Below, piece after piece: positions 25,560 to 34,087 of a stretch of 41,094 nucleotides of DNA. Under the pieces are notes generated by a model. It saw only the letters and a list, made by a program, of their open reading frames with translations. It made no database searches and was not told the origin of the DNA. How positions within the stretch are numbered: the stretch's first letter is position 1; each line of letters opens with the position of its first letter. The DNA is taken from the NCBI GenBank assembly GCA_021323165.1, contig JAJTCJ010000057.1, forward strand, positions 1-41,094. Reading direction: 5' to 3'. Position numbers and translations under genes: made by a program. Origin of the DNA: Bacteroidota bacterium. GTDB lineage: Bacteria; Bacteroidota; Bacteroidia; 2-12-FULL-35-15.

Positions 25560-25759
25560 ATGTTTCAAGATCTTGATCCGATATTACATTCACAACTTCG
25601 CTTATCAATAATGAGTTTATTGATAAGTGTAAAGGAAGCGGATTCAAAAAAGAATTCAAAGACAATTATCCGCTTACAAGCTGCATCATTACCAAAAACG
25701 GAATCAAGGCTTTTGAAGCATACGTTGCTGCACTTCAGGTTTACATAAAAAAGAATTAG
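25560..25759 (+). pseudogene. Winged-helix transcriptional regulator (HTH_34-like) with an internal deletion
   Basis: The first frame from the ATG at 25560 gives MFQDLDPILHSQLRLSIMSL and LISVKEAD, the conserved start of small Bacteroidota winged-helix regulators. It then degenerates and stops at 25748. The second frame, open to TAG at 25757-25759, gives KKEFKDNYPLTSCIITKNG, then IKAFEAYVAALQVYIKKN, the conserved end. The middle of the family (the TAGNLS recognition helix and GYI turn, about 28-30 residues) is absent in all frames. A deletion of 3n+1 bases near 25643-25648 explains both the frame change and the loss. No DNA-binding protein can be made. Both neighbours are intact. Confidence 0.85.
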
Positions 25760-25795
25760 AACTATTAATAACATTTAAATTTAATCTTAAAGAAA

Positions 25796-26080
25796 ATGGA
25801 AAACAGAGATGAACATTTATGGCGCATTGCAAAAAAGCGTGCCTCATTTAAGAAACAGTTAGCATCTTATATTATTATCAATAGCTTTTTGTGGGCATTA
25901 TGGTTGTTCACTACCGGAGATTACGACAGTGAATATAATAATATTCCCTGGCCGATCTGGAGCACACTCGGATGGGGTGTAGGACTTGCTTTCAGCTATT
26001 ACGGTGCTTACATGGATAACCGTGAAAATGATACTTTAAGGGAATATCAAAAGCTGAAAGACAAAGAGCAGAACAAGTAA
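25796..26080 (+). CDS. 2TM domain-containing membrane protein
   Basis: This 94-residue protein shows the 2TM-domain pattern: a basic amphipathic N-terminus (WRIAKKRASFKKQLASYIII), a first helix NSFLWALWLF, a short loop with IPWPIWSTLGWGVGLAFSYY forming the second helix, and a charged coiled tail (YQKLKDKEQNK). Members are often fused to or encoded beside small transcription regulators or histidine kinases in Bacteroidota. Here it follows the broken winged-helix gene by 36 bases. Function unknown. Confidence 0.85.
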   Translation: MENRDEHLWRIAKKRASFKKQLASYIIINSFLWALWLFTTGDYDSEYNNIPWPIWSTLGWGVGLAFSYYGAYMDNRENDTLREYQKLKDKEQNK

Positions 26081-26085
26081 TTCTA

Positions 26086-28479
26086 TCAGACCTTTAGTGA
26101 AAGCTGCAAAGCAAAGGTCCGTGGTGATTCCATCTTTAAAGGACGCAGTGAATAACTCAGATTGGTAGCGTTATTTACAACAAATGCGATCTTGAATTTT
26201 TTGCTTACATCAACGCCTACCCGCACATCAAATACGTGCGTATCTGAGTGATGTTCGTCACGATATTTTTCAATACCGCTATGAAGAACAGGTTCCAGAC
26301 GGTAAAAGGTAAGATCAATATTTTGCATGAAGGTGTAGTAGCGCCAGCTTCCACCGATAGATATCCTTTTATATGTTATCTGCAGATCCGCTTTAGCGAT
26401 ATGTTTAAACCGGTATTTCAGAATGTTATCTGTAGTATCTGTGCTCGTAAAATTATAGGTCATTTCCTGAGGTGTGCTGTCAACAGCAAACACCTGATCA
26501 GGATTTACGGCCTGAGGAAGGACATAAGTATATCCGGCAAGAATACTTATAGTTAGATCTTTAGAGAGTTTTCCTTCACCCGCTAAAGCTGCTTCAAAAC
26601 CCCTAACTCTTGTGTCACCTGTATTGACAAACTTAAATCCTGCTGCCAGACTATCATCCCCGAACTGGTCTTTGTTCTTATCCCAGAAACCATATGTGAA
26701 TTCAATTGTATTACTGTACTCCTGCCAGAAAGCTGCTACATCAAGAAACCCAACAAAGTTATTTATCTTAAATCCCTGTTTGATCCCAACTTCAGTATTC
26801 CAGCTCGTTTCAGGCTGCAGATCGGGATTAGAAAATACATCTAAACCGCCTGTTCTTGTTCTTATAAATTTCTCGGTAATGGTAGGAAAACGATAACCCT
26901 GGCCATAAGAATAACGGAGATAAGTTGCCTGTGCTAATTTTAAATTCAGGCCTGAACGAAAGATTGGTTTCGCAACATATTCCTCTGCATTCATTTTAAA
27001 ATATTCTCCCCTGAATCCTAAAGAAGCATTTAATACTTTAAATAACTTTTTATCCAACTGAGTATAAGCTGCATAATTCTGAAGCCTGTTATCAGGTGAT
27101 GTTCCATTGTTGTATAGCTCAGCGTGTGAAAAGGTCTGGTTCATTACAATCCCACCCGTGACATTTAAACCTTCTATCTGATTAAGTTTCTTGTTGAATT
27201 GATACTCACTGAATACTATGCTTGTTTCATTGGATTGAGCATTTCCATTTTTATTGTTTGCATAAAGATAGCGTGCCCGCAACGTATGAGTAAGTCCACC
27301 CTTTCCATAATAATTTATGAAGGGATCAACATATAAAATAGTCTGATCCTGTAAAGTCATTGTTTTAGGAAAAGCTCTGTAAAGGCCTGAACTATCATTA
27401 TCCCAAACGAGAGAAAAATTATTTGTTGACTTCATGAAATTCCCGTTAAGGCCGTAATTCATTCGTACAACTTTTTTAGGACGGTACCGCAGACTGAAAT
27501 TGATCCTGCCCGTTTTTTCACCAACTTCTTCTTCACTTATGGTATCATTTCCTGAACCGAAAGATGGATGAAATGATGGTGGTCCAATGTACCCGTGATC
27601 ATATATTCCCATACCGCCCACTACAAGATCGGTTTGCCCGAATTTTTGCGAATGCAGGAAACTGAGATTAGTAAAATTAGCTGTGCCTTTCCACCACTTT
27701 GAACTATCTACGGAAGGAGAATCGTAAACTCCTGATGAAAGATTAACCTTTGTGAAAGGCTTATCCTTAGGATAGGCTGTTCGTATATTTATGCTCCCGC
27801 TTAACGCAGATGAGCCATAAGTTACAGATGATGCGCCTTTAATAATTTCTACTTGTTCAACATTTTCCACCGGAATAAAATTCCATTCAGGACGGCCTGC
27901 ATCTCCAGCCAGCACTGGTAATCCATCAAGCAGGATCGCAACTCTGCTTCCTACTCCAAAACTAAAACCGCTTCCTCCTCGTATCTGCGGTTCTCCATCG
28001 AGTATATTTAATCCGGGTGCTTGATCTAAAGCCGATTTAATATTGGATGAATTTTTATTCTCAATTAATGCAGGTTTTAATACTTCCATCGAGACGGTTA
28101 TCTCTTCCAGACGCTGCTCATATTTACCAGCAGAAATAACTGTTGTCTGTAGTTGAACAGCAGATGATCTCAGCATGACGTTGTATTCTGTTGTTTTTAA
28201 TGAATCAATAAATACAATGAATGTGTCCGGCCGCATAGAAATAAATGAACAGATCATTTTATGTTTTCCAATGCTCATTCTTAATTCATAATTTCCATTG
28301 ATATCACTTGCAACACCACGGGTAATGTCTTCGGCATCATATATAGCAGCACCGGTAATAGCCTCCTTTGTTGACAGATCCATAACGGCACCGCGGAGCA
28401 TTCCGTAAGATTGAGCAGAAGAAGTTTCCGAGAAGAAACTTATAACAAGAAAAAAAACAGAAAATATAAAATTTTTCAT
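26086..28479 (-). CDS. TonB-dependent outer-membrane receptor
   Basis: The 797 residues begin with a signal peptide (ending TSSAQ), then a CarboxypepD_reg-like domain (about 27-115; GMLRGAVMDLSTKEAITGAA). A plug follows (about 125-235; SNIKSALDQAPGLNILDGEP, then QIRGGSGFSFGVG and VEIIKGASSVTYGSSALSG). The long barrel ends with the aromatic-rich strand FALQLSLKV. This domain order is typical for receptors of iron chelators, cobalamin or other large ligands; no motif identifies the ligand. It converges with the 2TM gene at a distance of five bases and is read from the far side of the palindromic element at 28546-28640. Confidence 0.92.
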   Translation of the reverse strand: MKNFIFSVFFLVISFFSETSSAQSYGMLRGAVMDLSTKEAITGAAIYDAEDITRGVASDINGNYELRMSIGKHKMICSFISMRPDTFIVFIDSLKTTEYNVMLRSSAVQLQTTVISAGKYEQRLEEITVSMEVLKPALIENKNSSNIKSALDQAPGLNILDGEPQIRGGSGFSFGVGSRVAILLDGLPVLAGDAGRPEWNFIPVENVEQVEIIKGASSVTYGSSALSGSINIRTAYPKDKPFTKVNLSSGVYDSPSVDSSKWWKGTANFTNLSFLHSQKFGQTDLVVGGMGIYDHGYIGPPSFHPSFGSGNDTISEEEVGEKTGRINFSLRYRPKKVVRMNYGLNGNFMKSTNNFSLVWDNDSSGLYRAFPKTMTLQDQTILYVDPFINYYGKGGLTHTLRARYLYANNKNGNAQSNETSIVFSEYQFNKKLNQIEGLNVTGGIVMNQTFSHAELYNNGTSPDNRLQNYAAYTQLDKKLFKVLNASLGFRGEYFKMNAEEYVAKPIFRSGLNLKLAQATYLRYSYGQGYRFPTITEKFIRTRTGGLDVFSNPDLQPETSWNTEVGIKQGFKINNFVGFLDVAAFWQEYSNTIEFTYGFWDKNKDQFGDDSLAAGFKFVNTGDTRVRGFEAALAGEGKLSKDLTISILAGYTYVLPQAVNPDQVFAVDSTPQEMTYNFTSTDTTDNILKYRFKHIAKADLQITYKRISIGGSWRYYTFMQNIDLTFYRLEPVLHSGIEKYRDEHHSDTHVFDVRVGVDVSKKFKIAFVVNNATNLSYSLRPLKMESPRTFALQLSLKV

Positions 28480-28545
28480 AAATATATAATCCGATTTTTA
28501 TCTTTCAAAAAAAGTTATAGTATTAATTCTAATTACTATTTAGAA

Positions 28546-28640
28546 CGTCTCCCGTGCCGACACGGGATCTTCATTCGGTTGGCAGGATCCAATAAACTCT
28601 AATCCTAATTAAAAAGATCCCGTGTCGGAGCACGGGATGA
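28546..28640. repeat. REP-like composite inverted repeat
   Basis: Two small palindromes (TCCCGTG/CACGGGA at 28550-28567; ATCCCGTG/CACGGGAT at 28617-28638) are themselves inverted copies of each other: AAGATCCCGTGTCGG reads outward from both. They are separated by about 45 bases. The edge, read on the minus strand, is TGTCATCCCG, close to the GTCATCCTG edge of the element at 724-775. The structure recalls paired REP elements (BIME-like). It lies between two minus-strand genes and may also end transcription of the PCMD-type gene. Confidence 0.7.
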
Positions 28641-28706
28641 CAGTATTGTTATAAACATCTCTCCGAAGGAACAAATTGCTTGTCCTCTCCGGTTATCAAC
28701 TTTATT

Positions 28707-29600
28707 TTATTTCTGAACAATGATCTTTCCTGTTTTTATCACCTTCTTTGATTCATCAGTAATAGAATACATATATAATCCCTGAGGGAAAGAACTCACA
28801 TCCAGAGTGCCTGTTGCATTTTCTGTTTGAATTGATGTTACTTGTCTTCCTGTAACATCAAACATTCTAAGCTCGATCCTTTTCGCATCCGGATTCTGAA
28901 TCACAACATAATTATTTGCAGGATTTGGCCCGACAGTTAATTGCGCTTTAGGAACTTCTTTAATACCTGTAGATGAATTGAAAACCATTGAAATATCATC
29001 AGCCCATAAGCTGCTTCCTACAAAATGCGTCACTGCATCTTTGCTCGAAGAAAGTATCCAAATGGATTTGACAACCGGATTCGAATTACGGTACACAACC
29101 TGTTTCGCGAATCTTGCATAAGATCCAACTGATGAAGAAGGAGTAACAAATCTCGCATATCCTACTGTATCTGTATCACCTCCGGCACCAAGCAGCTGCA
29201 GCTCAACAAAACCGTTATCACCTGAAACAGAAGTATATTTATAAAATCCGGTTATACTATCCGGACGACCTGAATAAGAAATACCCCCACCAATAGTTTG
29301 AGTTGTTGTATTTATTGTACCTGTTGTTACAATTCCATTGGCGATCTGCCCAAAAACCGATTTTGTTATCAGCTTTAAAGCTGCCGAACCGCTGTGAACA
29401 TCAGCTCCAGCAGTAGCCTTTAAACAAGTATATACTCCTAAAGATCCTGTTGAAGGATTTAGATTATCCCAGCTGTTTGGCGTATCATAACTTGGAAAAG
29501 AATTATGGGTCCATGTTTCAAAACCTGCATTAGGAGTTGCTTGAGCGAATACGCCAAGAGATGCCATTGCCAGAGCAACAACTGAGTAGATCTTTTTCAT
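28707..29600 (-). CDS. Secreted T9SS protein with a PCMD-like carbohydrate-binding fold
   Basis: The 297 residues have a signal peptide (ending GVFAQ). A beta-sandwich region follows that opens with NAGFETWTHNSFPSYDTPNS and includes HSGSAALKLITKSVFG, SITGFYKY and SSLWADDISMVFN. This pattern matches the PCMD (putative carbohydrate metabolism) domain family. The last 75 residues are a type A sorting domain (LTVGPNPANNYVVIQNP, then GLYMYSITDES and a lysine-rich end). It is probably a surface or released protein; ligand unknown. A TATATTTG box lies 71 bases upstream. Confidence 0.8.
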   Translation of the reverse strand: MKKIYSVVALAMASLGVFAQATPNAGFETWTHNSFPSYDTPNSWDNLNPSTGSLGVYTCLKATAGADVHSGSAALKLITKSVFGQIANGIVTTGTINTTTQTIGGGISYSGRPDSITGFYKYTSVSGDNGFVELQLLGAGGDTDTVGYARFVTPSSSVGSYARFAKQVVYRNSNPVVKSIWILSSSKDAVTHFVGSSLWADDISMVFNSSTGIKEVPKAQLTVGPNPANNYVVIQNPDAKRIELRMFDVTGRQVTSIQTENATGTLDVSSFPQGLYMYSITDESKKVIKTGKIIVQK

Positions 29601-29671
29601 GAAAAGTATTTTAATTTTTTCTGTGCAACGATTTGAGAATCACTACCTCAGAATAATTTAGTTCTGTAAAG

Positions 29672-29679
29672 CAAATATA
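29672..29679 (-). promoter_or_regulatory. Predicted -7 promoter box of the PCMD-like gene
   Basis: TATATTTG on the minus strand matches TAnnTTTG and implies a leader of about 65 bases. No -33 element is clear. Confidence 0.35.
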
Positions 29680-29723
29680 GAAAAAAAACGGAAGGAGGCT
29701 TTGGAGGCAAAAGTAAAACAGGA

Positions 29724-31658
29724 CTACATGGTCTTTTCAATCCAGTCTCCATGCTTTTTGATAAGCTCAATAAGTGCATCCACGGCTTTTTCTGAACTAA
29801 TATTACGTTCAACCACTTCACGCCCTTTATACAAGGTGATCTTCCCGATACCGGTTCCTACATAACCATAATCTGCATCAGCCATTTCACCTGGCCCATT
29901 TACAATGCATCCCATAATACCGATCTTAATACCTTTCAGGTGATCAGTACGGGCGCGGATCTTTGCAGTAGTTTCCTGGAGATCAAACAATGTTCTTCCG
30001 CATGAAGGACAGGATATATATTCTGTCTTTGAGATTCTTGTACGTGTTGCCTGGAGTATACCAAAAAGAGTAGAATTAACCGCTTTTAAAGGAATATTCG
30101 TTTCAGTCCAAACACCATCACCAAATCCATCAAGGAACAAAGCGGCCATGTCGGTAGACACATGCAATTGAAAAGTTTCTTCATCAAGTTCTTTATAATT
30201 TCTTTTGATGATGACAGGCATATCAAGCTTGCGATTCATCAATTCAATAAATGCTCTTCTCTGTTCAGCCATTCCATGCTGGTTACTTGTTTCCAGAATG
30301 ATCACACAGTTATTAAATAAAGCAGAAGAAGGTGAAATATTAAATATATCATTGATGTCAAGAGAAACAAAATTCAATATTTCGGAGCGAACATTGGTTT
30401 TAATAAACTCCGAATATGTAAACAAGGGATAGGATCTTGTCTTATCACTTAAAGCATTCCATGTTTCTGAATTATATATTAAACCAAGGGTTCCGGGAAT
30501 TTGAAAATCTACGATGTTATTACCGGTAAAAATATAATCACATGCCTGATCACTCAGATTCCATTTATCATTCGGAACAGAATAATTATATCCCACAGGA
30601 AAAAAAGAAGCAGCAGTGATCTTTTGCACTTTACTGTAATCTGCAATGACTTTTGGAACATTATGTCCTCCGATATTGAGTACTTCTTTTGAAACTCTTC
30701 TCTGATAATCGTAAGGAGAATAAGGCAATTTTGAGGAGGAGCTGATCTCAGGAATTTCCTGATGAGAATTTCTTTTAGAATATCTTTCGACTAAAGCTTT
30801 GGCCACCGGAATCTCAAATTCAGGATCTTCTGTTAACGAAACACGAACAGTATCACCAATACCATCTTCCAGCAATGTACCTATTCCTGCAGCTGATTTA
30901 ATACGGCCATCTTCTCCTTCACCTGCTTCTGTAACTCCAAGATGCAAAGGATAATTCATATTTAGTTCCTGCATCTTTTTTATCAGTAGTCTATACGCCT
31001 GCACCATTACCTGAGGATTGCTGGCCTTCATTGAAAGGACAATGTTGTAATAATTATTGTCCTCACAAATCCGCAGAAATTCAAGTGCGCTTTCAACCAT
31101 TCCAAGCGGAGTATCACCATAACGGCTAAGGATGCGATCACTCAAAGAACCGTGATTGGTGCCGATGCGCATTGCGGTTCCATATTCTTTGCAGATCTTA
31201 ACCAAAGGAGTAAAACGTGCACGTATCCTGTCTAACTCATCAATATATGTAGCATCGGTATATTCCAGTGTTTCAAACTTTTTCTTATCCGCATAATTTC
31301 CTGGATTAACACGAACCTTCTCAACTATTCTTGCGGCAAGTTCAGCTGCATTTGGAGTAAAATGAATATCAGCTATCAAAGGAGCTTTATAACCACGTTT
31401 ACGTAATTCATCTTTTATATTCTGTAAATTCTGGGCTTCTTTTAAACTGGGAGCTGTGATACGAACATATTCACAACCTGCATCTATCATACGGATACTT
31501 TGTTCAACAGTAGCGATTGTATCCATTGTGTCGGTAGTGGTCATCGACTGTAACCGAATAGGATTGTCACCGCCTACAGGTACATCGCCTATATTTACGA
31601 CACGCGTTTTATACCTTGAATATTTCGTTAAACTGTTACAGTATAGCTGGGACTCCAT
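29724..31658 (-). CDS. ispG: 4-hydroxy-3-methylbut-2-enyl diphosphate synthase, long form
   Basis: IspG (GcpE) converts MEcPP to HMBPP in the MEP isoprenoid pathway with a [4Fe-4S] cluster. I choose the ATG at 31658 (MESQLYCNSLTKYSRYKT; 644 residues) over an in-frame TTG at 31679, which overlaps the -7 box. The N-terminal TIM barrel (about 20-290) has VPVGGDNPIRLQSMTT, PLIADIHFTPNAA and LGVTEAGEGEDGRIKSA. An extra middle domain (about 290-500) marks the long form known in Bacteroidota, Chlorobi, Chlamydiae and plants. The reductase-like C-terminal domain carries CPSCGRTLFDLQE and GCIVNGPGEMADADYGYVG, which supply the cluster cysteines. A standalone gene. Confidence 0.95.
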   Translation of the reverse strand: MESQLYCNSLTKYSRYKTRVVNIGDVPVGGDNPIRLQSMTTTDTMDTIATVEQSIRMIDAGCEYVRITAPSLKEAQNLQNIKDELRKRGYKAPLIADIHFTPNAAELAARIVEKVRVNPGNYADKKKFETLEYTDATYIDELDRIRARFTPLVKICKEYGTAMRIGTNHGSLSDRILSRYGDTPLGMVESALEFLRICEDNNYYNIVLSMKASNPQVMVQAYRLLIKKMQELNMNYPLHLGVTEAGEGEDGRIKSAAGIGTLLEDGIGDTVRVSLTEDPEFEIPVAKALVERYSKRNSHQEIPEISSSSKLPYSPYDYQRRVSKEVLNIGGHNVPKVIADYSKVQKITAASFFPVGYNYSVPNDKWNLSDQACDYIFTGNNIVDFQIPGTLGLIYNSETWNALSDKTRSYPLFTYSEFIKTNVRSEILNFVSLDINDIFNISPSSALFNNCVIILETSNQHGMAEQRRAFIELMNRKLDMPVIIKRNYKELDEETFQLHVSTDMAALFLDGFGDGVWTETNIPLKAVNSTLFGILQATRTRISKTEYISCPSCGRTLFDLQETTAKIRARTDHLKGIKIGIMGCIVNGPGEMADADYGYVGTGIGKITLYKGREVVERNISSEKAVDALIELIKKHGDWIEKTM

Positions 31659-31676
31659 CGAATATTTATTAAAATG

Positions 31677-31684
31677 CAAAGTTA
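31677..31684 (-). promoter_or_regulatory. Predicted -7 promoter box of ispG
   Basis: TAACTTTG on the minus strand matches TAnnTTTG and lies 18 bases before the ATG at 31658. It decides the start choice, since the longer frame's first codon would lie within the box. Confidence 0.5.
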
Positions 31685-31758
31685 GGGATAAATTTCAGAT
31701 TTTGCGGGTGCTGATAAGCTTTTCCACGCATTTTAAAACATAATTAATACTACTTGAC

Positions 31759-33210
31759 TCAACTGAATTTCTTTTTTAACCAGGCCGAATAATCAACAAT
31801 ATCCGAATCGCTCCGATGGGAAGCAGACGTGATAAGTAAATTAACACGTTTTAGCAAAGGCTTATCTTTAGTTAAATTTCCTGCATAGATCATTTTTCCC
31901 AATATATTTATCATTTCACATTGAATTGAATATTCCGGTTTTTTTAAAATTATTTTATAATCTTTCCTTAAACGTGATATTTTATGTTCAAGATAATCAT
32001 GATCTTTTAGTTCATATCTGATCATTAGCTCGAAAACTGCCAGCTTAAATCGGAAAGCTTCATCCAGATTACTATATGCATCTTCCATCAATGGTTTTAT
32101 AAGGTTTTTCAAAGCTTCTTTAAAAGTGCCCCTTCCAAAATTGAGCACTGAAAGATTCAGATGAACAAAAACATTATAGATTGGAAGTTTTTTAATTACT
32201 TCGTTGTTTTTTGCTTCCTTAAGTATCTCGATTGCTTTATCAATATCCTTTTCAGAATAATTGATCACGAGAGAATTATAGTAATAAAATAAGTACTTAT
32301 CTTTTAAGATCCCGTTATATTCTTCCATTGAATGTTTAAGACGTTCAGCGTACTCCAGTGAAAGATCGATCTTGTGGTTTTTGAAAAGTGAATTGATAAG
32401 GTAAGTAAGCATTTGAAGCTTGGTATCATGATTATCCTGAGTGAATAATTTTTCCCGGGTAAATTCAGTGAATGTTTTCAAAAGATACTTCTCAAGGGAA
32501 ACAAAATTCTGCTGCTGTAAAAGAATCCGGCTCACAGAATCATAGATCTTAAACCGAAGAATAGGACTTTTTTTAACCTCATCACTTTTTGAAAAGTCGT
32601 TGACAGTTTTCTGTAAAAGATCGAGAATTGCGGTATTTTGTTTTGCAAAATTTTGAGAAACACGCATCCTGAAAATAAGAGCTGCCAGAATATCATCGAT
32701 CTCCTGCAGTTTATTAAGCTTTGAACGATTCTCCTTTCTTTTCCGAATATATTCCTCTGGATTTACCTCAAGAGTTTCATGTGACAATTGAATAAAATCC
32801 CCGTATATAATATCCAGCCAATCGATACATTCTTTGGATGTAGCAAGCTTTTCAACCTTATTCAAATAGTAAAAAGACACTTTATAATGCCTTTTTTGTC
32901 GAAATAGGCGGGACAGTGCAAGATTATTAGAGATGTAATTCAGCACCGTGCTGTCATAATAGTTAACGGTAAGGCTCCTTCCAATATCTTCCAGCACCCG
33001 GTTTTTCAACCTATACAAAGCATTCTTATCCGTCTTGGCATAAAGCCTTTGATTTATTTTATTTTCATCGTATCCAGGAAATTGTTTCCTGATCAGATCG
33101 AATAATATCTCATCTTTTCTTTCTGATTTGTCAGTACGATTTATGAATAATTTATAATGACGAATCTCTTCTTTATTAAGAGCACCTATAATATTCTGTA
33201 ATATTTGCAT
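31759..33210 (-). CDS. Large alpha-helical (TPR-like solenoid) protein of unknown function
   Basis: The 483-residue protein has no signal peptide or membrane helix and looks cytoplasmic. The first 90 residues (LNKEEIRHYKLFINRT, FPGYDENKINQRLYAKTDKN, ALYRLKNRVLEDIGRSL) are highly charged and could form a small helical domain. The rest is a run of helix pairs like degenerate TPRs, e.g. FRQKRHYKVSFYYLNKVEKL, KAIEILKEAKNN and FGRGTFKEALKNLI. I believe such proteins are widespread in Bacteroidota but uncharacterised. It is divergent from the T9SS gene at 33309 and converges on nothing, lying upstream of ispG with its own transcription likely. Confidence 0.75.
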   Translation of the reverse strand: MQILQNIIGALNKEEIRHYKLFINRTDKSERKDEILFDLIRKQFPGYDENKINQRLYAKTDKNALYRLKNRVLEDIGRSLTVNYYDSTVLNYISNNLALSRLFRQKRHYKVSFYYLNKVEKLATSKECIDWLDIIYGDFIQLSHETLEVNPEEYIRKRKENRSKLNKLQEIDDILAALIFRMRVSQNFAKQNTAILDLLQKTVNDFSKSDEVKKSPILRFKIYDSVSRILLQQQNFVSLEKYLLKTFTEFTREKLFTQDNHDTKLQMLTYLINSLFKNHKIDLSLEYAERLKHSMEEYNGILKDKYLFYYYNSLVINYSEKDIDKAIEILKEAKNNEVIKKLPIYNVFVHLNLSVLNFGRGTFKEALKNLIKPLMEDAYSNLDEAFRFKLAVFELMIRYELKDHDYLEHKISRLRKDYKIILKKPEYSIQCEMINILGKMIYAGNLTKDKPLLKRVNLLITSASHRSDSDIVDYSAWLKKKFS

Positions 33211-33275
33211 AAACTTTAGTATTTGAACGCGTAAGAAATTTACGAATTAATTATTAAATGGCCACATTTATTAAA

Positions 33276-33283
33276 TATCTTTG
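33276..33283 (+). promoter_or_regulatory. Predicted -7 promoter box of a small T9SS gene
   Basis: TATCTTTG matches TAnnTTTG and is 25 bases before the ATG at 33309. No obvious -33 element was found. Confidence 0.4.
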
Positions 33284-33308
33284 GAATTGTATGTTTTAAA
33301 TTAGAAAA

Positions 33309-33980
33309 ATGAGAAAGGCTCTATTAATAGCAATCATTGCATCTTCCTTGAGTGCAATGGCACAAATCAATATCGGAATTACAGCTTTCGGCACTGCACC
33401 GGCCAATGATACGGTTTCCGCTTTCAGCGCAGATACATTTAATATCTGGCTCAAGAATTTTGGACCAGGAACATTTAGTGATGTAGTTACAATAAATACT
33501 GCTGTAAGGGACTCAACAGCACCTGGAATACTTGATTCAACTTCCACTGTGTCAACCTCTGCTACAATTAATCCCGGAGACAGTGTATTACTTCAGCTAA
33601 CCTCTGATTATGTAATCAGCAGTCCGGGATATCGTTATGGTATTAATGTTATTGTTATCTGGCCGATCGCAAGCGGAGCAGGCACTACAGACTCACTTGA
33701 ATTCCCCGTATTTATTATGGATCCGAATGGAATTAATGAGCTGGATGCTGAGGCGTTCCTAAGATCTTATCCGAATCCTTCTGCCGATAATATTTACTTT
33801 GAGAACAGAGATGGAATTAAAATTGAAAGTATTATTATTTATGACATTTCCGGTCGTGTAGTATTAAAAAATTCAGGGCAAAGCAGCATATCCCTTGAAT
33901 CGCTTTCACCGGGTTTTTATAATGCGGACATAATTTTATCGGATAAAGCTAAATATTCAATAAAAATTATTAAAAAATAA
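33309..33980 (+). CDS. Secreted T9SS sorting-domain protein with a CARDB-like segment
   Basis: The 223 residues have a signal peptide (ending LSAMAQ) and an Ig-like beta domain at about 20-140. That domain's order of strands (FNIWLKNFGPGTFSDVVTI, INPGDSVLLQL, YGINVIVIWP) resembles CARDB-type adhesion modules; this is a loose resemblance. A type A T9SS sorting domain covers about 150-223 (LRSYPNPSADNIYFEN, ISGRVVLKNSG, LSPGFYNADIIL, then IKIIKK). It is probably a small cell-surface or secreted protein. The next gene, 107 bases on, is also a T9SS substrate. Confidence 0.75.
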   Translation: MRKALLIAIIASSLSAMAQINIGITAFGTAPANDTVSAFSADTFNIWLKNFGPGTFSDVVTINTAVRDSTAPGILDSTSTVSTSATINPGDSVLLQLTSDYVISSPGYRYGINVIVIWPIASGAGTTDSLEFPVFIMDPNGINELDAEAFLRSYPNPSADNIYFENRDGIKIESIIIYDISGRVVLKNSGQSSISLESLSPGFYNADIILSDKAKYSIKIIKK

Positions 33981-34087
33981 AACTATTGAACAGGTAAGAA
34001 ATGCTAAGTTTCAATTTTATTTAACACTATAGCAGTTTCATCTTTGTGTCATAATTAATAAATATTAATAACTTAACTTACAACACC

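Noticed and set aside
25560..25759. Programmed frameshift in the winged-helix gene
   Set aside because: A frameshift alone cannot restore the protein: the recognition-helix segment is missing in all frames, so a deletion is required.
31659..31679. Longer ispG start at a TTG
   Set aside because: The TTG lies within the predicted -7 box, and the ATG at 31658 gives the normal N-terminus.
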